A stretch of 10,697 nucleotides of DNA from an uncultured Solirubrobacteraceae bacterium (GCA_955652215.1 CATPAX010000074.1:1-10697), one strand, 5' to 3'; shown: positions 1 to 7,221, counted from the first letter of the stretch. The notes: generated from the letters alone by a model not told the origin. A program made the numbers and translations.

Positions 1-917
1 CGCGTGCGCAGAAACGGGAACAGCTCGAGCCAATCGCGGCGCTGGTCCAGATCGAGGTCGACGACGAGGACCGCCGGCTGATCGCGGGGAGCTTGGGCGA
101 GCACCCGGCCATAGGGATCGGAGATGAAGCTCGAGCCATAGAAGGTCAGCGGATCCTCGGTTCCGATGCGATTGACCGCGACCATGAACGTCGCATTGGC
201 CACTCCGTTTGCGACGATCACCTGCTGCCACAGCGGCTGGGTGTCGAAGCCCGGATGGTCGGGCTCTGACCCGATCGCCGTCGGGTAGACGAGGATCTCG
301 GCTCCCTCGAGCGAGTAGGCCCGCGCGAGCTCCGGGAACCACTGGTCCCAACAAGTCGGAAGCCCGAGCTTCACCTGACTCTCGGCGACCGGCAGCTCGA
401 CGACTGGAAAGGGATCTTCATCCGCCGGACCCGGACGGAAGTATTTGTCCTCGTAGTAGCCGGCCGTGACCGGGATGTGCAGCTTCCGCGTCCGCGCCAC
501 CAGCCGGCCGTCGGGGCCCACCAGGATCGCGGTGTTATAGCCGAGGCCATCCTCACCGTCGGCTCGCTCGTAAAGCGAGGCGTGGACGTGGGTTCCAGCT
601 TCCCGGGCGACCGCGGAGACGAAGCGCATAGTCGGCCCGCTGCCGAGCTCCTCGGGATTCGCGCCCACGGCACCCGGGCCATCGGGGGTGACGGCGAAAT
701 ACCGCGAGAGGGTTAGCTCCTGGAGGCAGACGATGCTTGCGCCCTCGCCGGCGGCGATCCGGATCCCGCGTGCGAGCGCAGCCATGTGCTCGTCCGGGTC
801 GGGATGCCACCGCTCCTGGACGAGGCCGACACGCACCGGGGTGCGCTCTGCCGGTCGGGTGCGGGCGGGCGATGGCGGGGGTGAATAGGCGGTGATCAGC
901 TGTGTTGAATCAGGCAT
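1..917 (-). CDS. aguB: N-carbamoylputrescine amidase (nitrilase superfamily), 3' end cut by window edge
   Basis: This cytoplasmic carbon-nitrogen hydrolase should convert N-carbamoylputrescine to putrescine, CO2 and ammonia, the last step of the agmatine route. The reading frame is open from ATG 917 to the left edge (305 codons seen). The nitrilase triad is visible: Glu67 in CLQELTLSRYF, Lys145 in RKLHIP and Cys189 in the signature TCWDQWFPE. Further AguB-like stretches are AGYYEDKYF and YPTAIGSEP, and the last residues (WLELFPFLRT) match the usual C-terminal region, so probably fewer than about 20 residues are missing. The start overlaps the aguA stop by 8 bases, which suggests translational coupling. 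The first 27 residues are Pro/Ser/Arg-rich and precede the first beta strand (VRVGLVQE). A GTG at codon 28 is an alternative start, but the overlap favours the ATG. Other nitrilase-family amidases are possible from fold alone, but the motifs and the aguA neighbour make the assignment firm. Confidence 0.93.
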   Translation of the reverse strand, partial: MPDSTQLITAYSPPPSPARTRPAERTPVRVGLVQERWHPDPDEHMAALARGIRIAAGEGASIVCLQELTLSRYFAVTPDGPGAVGANPEELGSGPTMRFVSAVAREAGTHVHASLYERADGEDGLGYNTAILVGPDGRLVARTRKLHIPVTAGYYEDKYFRPGPADEDPFPVVELPVAESQVKLGLPTCWDQWFPELARAYSLEGAEILVYPTAIGSEPDHPGFDTQPLWQQVIVANGVANATFMVAVNRIGTEDPLTFYGSSFISDPYGRVLAQAPRDQPAVLVVDLDLDQRRDWLELFPFLRT

Positions 918-1890
918 GGCGTGAAGGTACCTGCTGGGTGATGCAGTGTGGTCCTCCCCCTCCGTAGGCGAGAAGCGAGCCGGGAACCGGCAGCACCTCC
1001 CGGCCGGGATAGGCACGGGCTATGACCGCGAGAGCGTCGTCGTCGCTCTGCACCCCGAAGACCGGGACGATCACCGCACCGTTGCAGAGATAGAGATTCA
1101 TGTAGCTCCCCCCGATCGTCTCCCCTGCCACCTGCACGTAAGCGAGGTACGGCATCTCGATGACATCGATCTCAGCATCGGCGAGGCGTCGCAGGTTCTC
1201 CTGGCAGTTCTCGTAGTTCGGATTCTCGGGACCGACCGTCTGCAGAAGCGTGCGCCCGTGCGCCGTGAATGCCGCGATCAGGTCGACGTGACCGTCGGTG
1301 TCGCGGTCCTCGATCAAACCCTTTCCCAGCCACAGCACCCGATCGACTCCGAGGTGCTCGATCAGGATTCTCTCGATCTGCTCTCGTGAAAGGGACGGGT
1401 TTCGGTTCGGGTTCAGCAGGCACTGCTCGGTCGTGAGCAGGGTGCCCGCGCCGTCGCCCGTGATCGACCCTCCTTCGAGGATCATCGGCGCGCGGCGCAC
1501 CTCGTCGCCCAAGTGCTGCGCGATCAGCGACCCGATTTCGGCGTCGCGATCGAACGGGCGGAATCGCTCTCCCCAGGCGTTGAAGCCGAAATGCACGGCG
1601 ACGCGGTGCCCGTCGTCCCCGCGGACGTAGATGGGACCGCAGTCACGCAGCCACGAGTCGTCGAGTGCAAGCTCGACGATCTCGACCGCCGCGCTGCACG
1701 CGCCCCGCGCCTGCCGAGCATGCTCACCGGAACTGGCGATCATCGTCACCGGCTCGAACGTCGCGATCGCATTCGCGACCGTGGCGTAGTCATCGCGTGC
1801 CTGCGCGATCGTGTCGCCCCACAGCTCATCCCGACAGGGCCAGCCCATCAGCGTGCGCTCATGTTGCTCCCATTCAGCGGGAAGTTTCAT
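910..1890 (-). CDS. aguA: Agmatine deiminase (agmatine iminohydrolase, PAD-type)
   Basis: A 326-residue cytoplasmic enzyme that hydrolyses agmatine to N-carbamoylputrescine and ammonia. The guanidine-modifying (peptidylarginine deiminase-type) fold is recognised by the N-terminal PAEWEQHERTLMGWP motif, the DSWLRDCGP motif with Asp83, EGG at 139-141, DTDGHVD with His201, and the C-terminal GGGGPHCITQQVP motif with nucleophile Cys316. The length is slightly short of the 340-370 residues common in this family, but every catalytic block is present. The start is ATG 1890, where the conserved N-terminus begins. I see no strong Shine-Dalgarno sequence; the nearest purine run is AGGG about 11 bases upstream. 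The stop overlaps the start of aguB by 8 bases. A 7-bp hairpin sits about 20 bases upstream of the start and may be an operator or leader structure. The pair implies arginine-decarboxylase-dependent putrescine synthesis or use of external agmatine. Confidence 0.96.
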   Translation of the reverse strand: MKLPAEWEQHERTLMGWPCRDELWGDTIAQARDDYATVANAIATFEPVTMIASSGEHARQARGACSAAVEIVELALDDSWLRDCGPIYVRGDDGHRVAVHFGFNAWGERFRPFDRDAEIGSLIAQHLGDEVRRAPMILEGGSITGDGAGTLLTTEQCLLNPNRNPSLSREQIERILIEHLGVDRVLWLGKGLIEDRDTDGHVDLIAAFTAHGRTLLQTVGPENPNYENCQENLRRLADAEIDVIEMPYLAYVQVAGETIGGSYMNLYLCNGAVIVPVFGVQSDDDALAVIARAYPGREVLPVPGSLLAYGGGGPHCITQQVPSRHA

Positions 1891-1910
1891 GACCGGAACC
1901 CTACGACGCG

Positions 1911-1928
1911 ACGCAGCTCTTGCTGCGT
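1911..1928. repeat. Inverted repeat, 7-bp stem, operator- or leader-like
   Basis: ACGCAGC (1911-1917) and GCTGCGT (1922-1928) are perfect complements around the loop TCTT. CTAC (1901-1904) and GTAG (1931-1934) can add a short outer stem with an internal bulge. Because both flanking genes start here, a terminator role is unlikely. The position about 20 bases upstream of aguA fits an operator or a 5' leader hairpin; this is inference from position only. Confidence 0.5.
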
Positions 1929-1988
1929 TGGTAGCTTTTCCCGATCCGATTGCGGAGTTCTACGGTTAGGGGCAGCCCCCCCATCGCC

Positions 1989-1992
1989 GAGG
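1989..1992 (+). promoter_or_regulatory. Ribosome binding site that decides the start at 2001
   Basis: GAGG lies 8 bases before ATG 2001. The longer frame would begin with TTG at 1950, which lacks such a site and would add 17 residues unlike a signal or membrane segment. The ATG is therefore preferred. Confidence 0.55.
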
Positions 1993-2000
1993 TTGCTCGC

Positions 2001-3230
2001 ATGGAACGATCTGGAGGCACGCTCGCACGCGCCGTGATCGCGTGCGTGTTCGTCGGCGTGGCCGGCGCGACGATCGCGACGGCCCTGCTCACAGGGTCGC
2101 TTGCCTGGGCGCTCGGTGTGCTCGCCGGCGGCTTGCTCGGAGCGCTCACCACGCTGCTCGCGCTCGGCGCCTCCGAAGCCTCCCGGGGCGACATGCTTCC
2201 CGCGCTGCGGGCCCAGATCGACCCCATCACCGGACTTCCACGGGAGGAGAGGCTCGACCAGGCGATCGCCCAGGATGACGGCACGGCGCGGATGCTCTAT
2301 CGGTTCACGGTCGAGGGCTTTCGGAGCTATAACGACGCGTTTGGGGAGCCATGCGGCGACGCGTTGCTCACCTGGCTCGCGCGCAAACTGCGTGACGCAG
2401 TCGGCCGCGACGGTTCGGTCTACAGGACGCGCGGCGCCGGCTTCGCCGTGCTGACGCCGGGCTCGCCCCAGACGACCTCCTCCCTGCGCGAGCGCTGCGC
2501 CATCGCCCTCCAGGAGGCAGGCGAAGGGTTCCGCGTCACATGCGTGGTTGGCGCCGTCGCGCTTCCCGGTGAGGCTACGGACGCGCGGACCGCGCTCGAT
2601 CTGGGAAACCGGCGCGCACAGGCGCACCGCCAGTCGGGCCGCGAGCGCGCCGGGATTCAACCCGCTGCCGAGCCTGCGGGACTGATGGCGCTGAGTCGCT
2701 CGAGCGTTCCGGCTGAAGAAATGGCGGCATCGGTCGGCAGCGCCCTTGGATACCCGGTTGACCAGCTCGAGGACCTGATCGTGGCGGTTCGCCTGCGAGA
2801 CGTCGGAAACCTCGCGGTGCCCGGCAGCGTCTTTGCCCGGGCCGGGCACCTGCCCGGCCACGAGTGGCAATTCATCCAGCTACACACCCTCGTGGGTGAA
2901 CGGCTGCTGTCCGCAAACTCTGGGATGGACGAAGTCGCGAGGCTGGTTCGCTCGAGCCACGAGCGCTACGACGGGTCGGGTTATCCCGACGGTCTCACGG
3001 GAGATCACATCCCGCTCGGATCGCGGATCGTCTTCGTCTGCAGCGCATTCGGAGATATGACCACAACGCGGTCACACCGGAACGCGCTGAGTGTGGACGA
3101 GGCCCTGACCGAGCTCGAGCGCGGCGCCGGCACGCAGTTCGACCCCGAAGTCGTGCGGGGGTTTCGCGAGCAGCTCCTGGAGGCGGTTCACCACCCCGGA
3201 ATCCCACTCGGGGCTCCCGACTCGCCCTAG
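2001..3230 (+). CDS. Membrane-anchored degenerate GGDEF - degenerate HD-GYP protein
   Basis: A 409-residue protein. Two hydrophobic helices (about residues 9-30 and 33-58) anchor it in the membrane with almost no loop. Residues about 74-205 are a GGDEF-like domain that keeps DPITGLP, FRSYNDAFG and a GD at 119-120, but has RGAGF (144-148) where the catalytic GGDEF should be, so diguanylate cyclase activity is not expected. Residues about 230-390 are HD-GYP-like. They keep His295, HERYDGSGYP (320-329) and PLGSRI, but the metal site is broken: HDIGK is RDVGN (266-270), the first His of HHE is Ser319, and the usual Asp after the GYP block is Ser348. It is most likely a non-catalytic c-di-GMP-type receptor or scaffold. 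It diverges from aguA and is followed by a MOSC gene 58 bases later. The domain calls are firm; the role is unknown. Confidence 0.88.
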   Translation: MERSGGTLARAVIACVFVGVAGATIATALLTGSLAWALGVLAGGLLGALTTLLALGASEASRGDMLPALRAQIDPITGLPREERLDQAIAQDDGTARMLYRFTVEGFRSYNDAFGEPCGDALLTWLARKLRDAVGRDGSVYRTRGAGFAVLTPGSPQTTSSLRERCAIALQEAGEGFRVTCVVGAVALPGEATDARTALDLGNRRAQAHRQSGRERAGIQPAAEPAGLMALSRSSVPAEEMAASVGSALGYPVDQLEDLIVAVRLRDVGNLAVPGSVFARAGHLPGHEWQFIQLHTLVGERLLSANSGMDEVARLVRSSHERYDGSGYPDGLTGDHIPLGSRIVFVCSAFGDMTTTRSHRNALSVDEALTELERGAGTQFDPEVVRGFREQLLEAVHHPGIPLGAPDSP

Positions 3231-3254
3231 CGCCAAGGCAGGCCGGGGCGGCTC

Positions 3255-3276
3255 GGATCGTCGGCCGCCGCGATCC
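3255..3276 (+). terminator. Possible hairpin terminator after the GGDEF/HD-GYP gene
   Basis: GGATCG (3255-3260) and CGATCC (3271-3276) form a 6-bp stem around a 10-base GC-rich loop, 25 bases after the stop at 3230. No T-run follows, so it is only terminator-like. It could equally be an operator for the MOSC gene downstream. Confidence 0.25.
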
Positions 3277-3288
3277 AGCACAATCGCG

Positions 3289-3987
3289 ATGATGACTGTC
3301 GTCGGCGTCGTCGCGGGGCTCTGGCGCTACCCCGTCAAGTCACTCTCCGGGGAGCGCCTGCGCTCCCTCCAGTTCGACGAGCGTGGCGCCCACCTCGATC
3401 GGAGCTGGGCCTTAGTGAACCCGGATGGCGGGATCGCCTCCGGGAAGACGACCGGGCGGTTTCGAAAGGTGCCCAAGCTGATGCTCCATTCGAGCCACCT
3501 CGACGGGGAGCAGCCTGTGCTCACCCACGCCGACGGACGCTCGGCACGAGCCGGCGGCCCCGAGATGGCGGACCTGGTCGCTGAGATCGCCGGCCCCGGC
3601 TGGTCGCTGGCGCGGGAGAACTCCGTCCCGCATTTCGATGAGGGCGCCGTGCACCTGGTCACGAGCGCAACGCTCGCCGCGCTGAGCGCTGCGGCAGGCT
3701 CGCCCGTGGAAGCCGATCGGCTGCGCCCGAATGTCCTGATCGAGCTGCCCGGAGCCGGGTTTCCGGAGGAAGAGTGGATCGGTCAGCTGCTGCGGCTCGG
3801 TGATGTGGAGCTGCGCGTCGTGAGCCGCGTCGCTAGGTGCGTGATGGTCAACCATCCACGCCCATCGCTTCCGTCGCGCAACGATGTGCTGAAGGGGATC
3901 GGGAGGGTCAACCAGGCGTGCGCAGGCGTGTACGCGGATGTGATCACGCCGGGAGTGGCGCGGATCGGCGACTCGGTGATGCTCTAG
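3289..3987 (+). CDS. MOSC domain-containing protein
   Basis: A 232-residue soluble protein with an N-terminal MOSC beta-barrel domain (VAGLWRYPVKSLSGERL, residues 8-24; DRSWALV) and a C-terminal MOSC domain (about 95-232). Family hallmarks are RPNVLIE (146-152), the conserved Cys184 in SRVARCVMVNHP, and the ending GVYADVITPGVARIGDSVML. MOSC proteins bind molybdenum cofactor or carry a reactive cysteine for sulfur or Moco delivery (family knowledge: YcbX, YiiM, mARC, C-terminus of Moco sulfurase). It lacks the ferredoxin domain of YcbX and the aminotransferase domain of Moco sulfurase, so it is a stand-alone MOSC protein whose substrate cannot be told from sequence. Two consecutive ATGs open the frame and no Shine-Dalgarno sequence is evident. 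CACAAT at 3279-3284 could be a -10 element for a leaderless message (weak). The TAG stop overlaps the convergent regulator by four bases. Confidence 0.9.
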   Translation: MMTVVGVVAGLWRYPVKSLSGERLRSLQFDERGAHLDRSWALVNPDGGIASGKTTGRFRKVPKLMLHSSHLDGEQPVLTHADGRSARAGGPEMADLVAEIAGPGWSLARENSVPHFDEGAVHLVTSATLAALSAAAGSPVEADRLRPNVLIELPGAGFPEEEWIGQLLRLGDVELRVVSRVARCVMVNHPRPSLPSRNDVLKGIGRVNQACAGVYADVITPGVARIGDSVML

Positions 3988-6959
3988 ACGGCCAGGTGCT
4001 GGCGGTGCGCCACGGCGGCGGCCTCGGTGCGGGTGCGCACGCCGAGCTTCGCGAGGATCCGCGACACGTGGACGCTCGCGGTCTTCTCAGCCATGAACAG
4101 GGCCGCACCGATCTGACGATTGGTCGCCCCTTCGGCGATCAGAGCGAGGACCTGCCGCTCGCGCGCGGTGAGGCCGAACGGGTCGTCGTGGTCATCCGCT
4201 CGCGGCGTCGGCCGCTGTGCCGCAATGCCGTGGTCGAGATCGAGGCGGCCCCGCTCGGCGAGCCCCGTCAACTCGGCCACAAGCCAGCGCGAACCCAGCC
4301 GCCTGGCGGTCTCGAGCGCCTGCGCTGCAGCCGGCGCCGCCGCCGCGCGGTCGCCGGCCGCGACGTGCTCCTCCGCGGCGCGCCAGCGGGCAATCGCTGC
4401 CGGAAACGGCCGCTCTATCGACTCCCACGCGGCGCTCGCCTTGAGCCACGCCGCGGGGTCGTGGCGCCCGCGCGCCCGGGTCAGCTCCGCTGCTCCGATC
4501 GCGCACCAAGCTTGTTCGACCGGCCCGCCCTCCTGCGCCGCCGCATTCAGGCGCTGCATGTGAATACGCGCCCGCGCCACGGCATCGCGTTCGTCGGCTT
4601 TCTCCCGAAGATCTCGCGCACGCTGAGCGATATCGGCCTCTACCGCCAGGCCCACCGCGCTCAGGCTGGCGATCTGCGCGACGTCGTCGGTGCACAGCTC
4701 CACCCGGTCGAGCGTCGCAGCTACCGCGGTCCGGGCACCCCGAAGATCGCGCTGGCGGCGACGCAGCTCCGCGATCAGCGTGCCGAACGCGCCGATCCAT
4801 TGCGGCTCCGAGGACACGGCGATCAATGGCTCGATCTCCTCGAGTGACTCCTCGGCGAGGCCCTCGTCGCCTTCGCCGAGGGCCAGCTGCGCCCGCCTGA
4901 GCCGGTGATGGATGAGCTGGATACCGAGAACGCCGGCAGACGGCGCCAACGCCAGATGCGATCGGGCAATCTCCCAATCGCCAGCGCTGAACGCGTGCTC
5001 ACTGACGGTGAGCGACAGCCAGGGCCGCTTGCGGTTCGAGCGCTTCGTCGTCTCGCGCAGTCCCTCCTGCGCAGTTCTAAGCGCCTCAGCGGTCCGTCCG
5101 GCGGCCGCGAGCATGTCCGCAAGATTGCCGTAGGCGAAGGACTCGCTCTCGACTTCGTCGTGTCGGCGGGCGAGCTCGATCGCGGAGCGCAGATGCGCGA
5201 TCCCTTCGTCGACCTCGCCGAGGCCGACCAGCGCCATCCCGAGGGTGTTGAGCACATCCGCCTCGCTGCGGCGATCTCCTGCCGCGACCGCCGTTGCGAG
5301 CGCCTCGGTTCCGTCCCTGACGGCATCCCGAAAGCGCCCCCGGAGCGTTTGCGTGCGGCCAAGCCAAGCGAGCAGCGATGCCCGTTGCCCGGTGGCCTCA
5401 CCGGCCGGCAGCAGAGCGAGCGCGCGCTGGGCCACCTCGACGGCTCTGAGTTGCCTGTTCAGGTACCACTCATTTCGCGCGACCTGGGAGAGCAGCCGGG
5501 AGTACCTGCGAGGATCATCATCGGCCGAGATCTCCTCCAGCGCGCTCTCGAGTAGCACCCCGGCGCGCGTGGGATCGCCGCCATTGCGGTGCCCGGTTGC
5601 GGCGAGCTCGAGCAGCGCCACGTGGTCGAGCCCCGCGGTCGCAAACGGTTCCGGCACCCGAGGCCACAGCTCCAGCGCCCGCTCCGCGAGATCCGCCGAC
5701 TCGCCAAACGCATGGACATCGCGAGCCGCCAGGGCGGCGCGGACGGTGGCGCGAAGCGCATTCGGCTGGTCGCCGGCGGCGGCATAGTGATGCGCAATCG
5801 TCGCGGCGCGCTCGATGTCGATCTCACCCGCGCCGTCGGTCAGCCTTTCGTACGCTCGCGCGAGCGCCAAGTGAAGCTCCCCGCGCTCGCCGGGCAGCAG
5901 ATCGTCATAAACGGCCTCGCGAAGGAGCGCGTGGCGGAAGCAGAGCCGGCCGTCATCGTCGCCGGTGCACAGGACCTGCTGGGCGACCGCCTCGCGAAGC
6001 GCCTCGAGCACCGTCGCGTGCTCGGCCCCCGTGATGTGGACAATCGTCGCTTCGTCCAGCGCGCGCCCGACGGCAATCGGCCTCACTGCGCGCTGAGCCG
6101 CGGGAGACAGACGCTCGATCCGCAGCAAGAACGCATCGCGAAGACTCTGGGGCGTCGCACCCCGTCCATCGAGCCCGGCCGCAAGCAGCTCCTCTGTGTA
6201 GAGCGGATTTCCCTCGCTTCGGGTATATATGCGCTCGATCAGGTCCTCGCTCGGCGGGTCACCGAGAATGTCCCCTAGAGCCTCTGCCAGCTCGGTGCGG
6301 TCAAACGGCGAGAGCTTGACGCGGCGAGCACGATCGAGGCGTTCGAGCTCGGTCAAGAGCGGCAGAAGCGCATGGCGGCGGTGAAGCTCGTCGCTTCGGT
6401 AGGTGAGCAGGAGCATCACGCGCTCTTCCCTCAAGCTTCGGGCCAGGAAATCGATGAAGGCCCGCGTGGATCGGTCTGCCCAGTGAACGTCCTCGAGGAT
6501 CAGGACCACCGGGTCGGCCTCGCCCAGCAGATCGAGCAGCTCGAGCAGCGCCTCGAACAGGCGCAGCTGCGAGGACGGGTCGGAGTGCGTGGCCGAGCCG
6601 TTTTCCTCCTCGGACAGGCCCGGAAGCAGTCGAGCGATCTGGGCTCGGCTACCTCGGCTCAGCCGTGTGAGCACCGGGTGGGACTCCCGGACGAGGGGGC
6701 GGAGCGCGCTCAGAAGCGGGGCGTACGGCAGCTCCGCGTCCGCCTCTTCGACGGCCCCGCCGCGCAACACCAGCGCAGCCAGTCGATCACCAGCCCGCTG
6801 TTCGAGCTCGGCGACGATCCGGGTCTTGCCTACTCCCGAGTCGCCGCCGAGCAGAACCAGCACCGGCCGCCGTTCGGAGGCCTCATACAGCGCCAGCTCG
6901 AGCTCTGCGAGCTCGGCGACCCGACCTACCAAGTGGCTGCTCGTCAAGCGCGGACGCAT
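3984..6959 (-). CDS. LuxR-family transcriptional regulator with AAA ATPase and TPR-like region (LAL/MalT-like)
   Basis: A 991-residue cytoplasmic regulator. Its N-terminal ATPase module (about 8-260) begins LVGRVAELAEL, with Walker A GGDSGVGKT (38-46), Walker B VVLILEDVHWAD (151-162) and the SEGNPLYTEELL block (248-259). A winged-helix-like stretch with FRHALLREAVYDDLLPGER (341-359) follows, then a long alpha-helical TPR-like region (about 380-900, clearest at 530-640). A LuxR-type helix-turn-helix (926-991: LTARERQVLALIAEGATNRQIGAALF) lies at the C-terminus. The family is expected to bind ATP and an unknown inducer through the TPR region and activate transcription. ATG 6959 is chosen because the conserved LVGR block follows at once. 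The frame is open to 7160, but those extra 67 residues look non-conserved and polar. No good ribosome site precedes 6959, and a small ORF overlaps the start. The stop shares CTAG with the MOSC gene. Confidence 0.93.
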   Translation of the reverse strand: MRPRLTSSHLVGRVAELAELELALYEASERRPVLVLLGGDSGVGKTRIVAELEQRAGDRLAALVLRGGAVEEADAELPYAPLLSALRPLVRESHPVLTRLSRGSRAQIARLLPGLSEEENGSATHSDPSSQLRLFEALLELLDLLGEADPVVLILEDVHWADRSTRAFIDFLARSLREERVMLLLTYRSDELHRRHALLPLLTELERLDRARRVKLSPFDRTELAEALGDILGDPPSEDLIERIYTRSEGNPLYTEELLAAGLDGRGATPQSLRDAFLLRIERLSPAAQRAVRPIAVGRALDEATIVHITGAEHATVLEALREAVAQQVLCTGDDDGRLCFRHALLREAVYDDLLPGERGELHLALARAYERLTDGAGEIDIERAATIAHHYAAAGDQPNALRATVRAALAARDVHAFGESADLAERALELWPRVPEPFATAGLDHVALLELAATGHRNGGDPTRAGVLLESALEEISADDDPRRYSRLLSQVARNEWYLNRQLRAVEVAQRALALLPAGEATGQRASLLAWLGRTQTLRGRFRDAVRDGTEALATAVAAGDRRSEADVLNTLGMALVGLGEVDEGIAHLRSAIELARRHDEVESESFAYGNLADMLAAAGRTAEALRTAQEGLRETTKRSNRKRPWLSLTVSEHAFSAGDWEIARSHLALAPSAGVLGIQLIHHRLRRAQLALGEGDEGLAEESLEEIEPLIAVSSEPQWIGAFGTLIAELRRRQRDLRGARTAVAATLDRVELCTDDVAQIASLSAVGLAVEADIAQRARDLREKADERDAVARARIHMQRLNAAAQEGGPVEQAWCAIGAAELTRARGRHDPAAWLKASAAWESIERPFPAAIARWRAAEEHVAAGDRAAAAPAAAQALETARRLGSRWLVAELTGLAERGRLDLDHGIAAQRPTPRADDHDDPFGLTARERQVLALIAEGATNRQIGAALFMAEKTASVHVSRILAKLGVRTRTEAAAVAHRQHLAV

Positions 6960-7098
6960 GACTGAAGTATCGCCGTAGCGACCGAACTCGTCCGTCGTGG
7001 GGCGCTGCAATGAGCTCTGCGGCGCGGGCGCCGTCGAGCCTGCGCTGGATGTCCGCCTCGTGTGCCTTCGATACTGCGAGTGTGAGTCCCGGATGCAT
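6883..7098 (-). CDS. Probable small protein (71 aa), MHP-type, overlapping the start of the luxR-family gene
   Basis: ATG 7098 follows GAGAGGAG by 6 bases, the best ribosome site near the regulator. The product begins MHPGLTLAVSKAHEADIQRR and is rich in Arg and Ala. From memory, short actinobacterial hypothetical proteins often begin M-H/N-P followed by a helix of the type L-A-x-x-H/R-x-x-D-L/I-R-R; this fits, but I could not run a search. The first 45 or so residues, before the overlap, look most protein-like. The last 25 lie inside the luxR frame and may be an unselected tail. The ORF ends at TGA 6885-6883, giving a 77-base overlap with the regulator in another frame. It may be a real small protein, a translated leader that controls the regulator, or both. 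Confidence 0.45.
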   Translation of the reverse strand: MHPGLTLAVSKAHEADIQRRLDGARAAELIAAPHDGRVRSLRRYFSHASALDEQPLGRSGRRARRARAGAV

Positions 7099-7104
7099 TG
7101 TCTG

Positions 7105-7129
7105 CTCCTCTCGGTTGATTTCACGAGAG
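7105..7129 (-). promoter_or_regulatory. Strong ribosome binding site partly inside a 6-bp hairpin
   Basis: Read on the minus strand, CTCTCG (7129-7124) pairs with CGAGAG (7113-7108) around a 10-base loop. The Shine-Dalgarno sequence GAGAGGAG occupies 7112-7105, so five of its eight bases lie in the 3' arm. Folding would partly hide the ribosome site of the 71-codon ORF at 7098. The pairing is seen in sequence; a regulatory role is inference. Confidence 0.4.
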
Positions 7130-7188
7130 TCAGCATCGCCTGAGACGGACGCCTCCACATCGGGAGAACGCAGCCGGTTGCACCGCTT

Positions 7189-7221
7189 GGGGCCTTACTA
7201 AGAGCGGCCCCGGCCTTAGTA
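7189..7221. repeat. Interleaved direct and inverted repeats between the ABC operon and the luxR leader
   Basis: GGCCTTACTA (7191-7200) recurs as GGCCTTAGTA (7212-7221), nine of ten bases identical and exactly 21 bases apart, which is two helical turns. TACTAAG (7196-7202) is the exact reverse complement of CTTAGTA (7215-7221), and GGGGCC (7189-7194) of GGCCCC (7206-7211). The two stems interleave, so in RNA they would exclude each other or form a pseudoknot. The element begins 18 bases after the stop of the last transporter gene and ends about 90 bases before the small ORF. It may be a T-less terminator, a tandem operator or both. Confidence 0.5.

Larger units (their letters stand above)
1891..2000. 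promoter_or_regulatory. Divergent promoter region between aguA and the GGDEF/HD-GYP gene
   Basis: These 110 bases separate two genes read in opposite directions, so they must hold both promoters unless transcription starts within a gene. I see no consensus promoter. A weak candidate for the plus-strand gene is TTCCCG (1938-1943), a 17-base gap, then TACGGT (1961-1966). For aguA I could not pick a convincing -10. The spacer also holds the hairpin listed separately and a short GGGG/CCCC inverted repeat around 1969-1980. Confidence 0.5.

Noticed and set aside
209..888. Short open frames on both strands inside the left-edge gene
   Set aside because: The continuous minus-strand frame with the full nitrilase triad explains this stretch; the short frames have no motif.
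1887..2870. Minus-strand open frame of 327 codons opposite the GGDEF/HD-GYP gene
   Set aside because: Antisense shadow without motifs; it spans the aguA promoter and much of a gene with clear domains.
3837..4847. Long plus-strand open frame (336 codons) opposite the luxR-family gene
   Set aside because: It begins inside the MOSC gene in another frame, runs antisense to the well-supported regulator, and has a biased Arg/Gly/Pro composition without any motif. It is a GC-driven shadow.
6960..7160. 67-residue N-terminal extension of the LuxR-family regulator
   Set aside because: It is polar and unlike the family, which starts just before the LVGR block. The only good ribosome site there serves a different frame.
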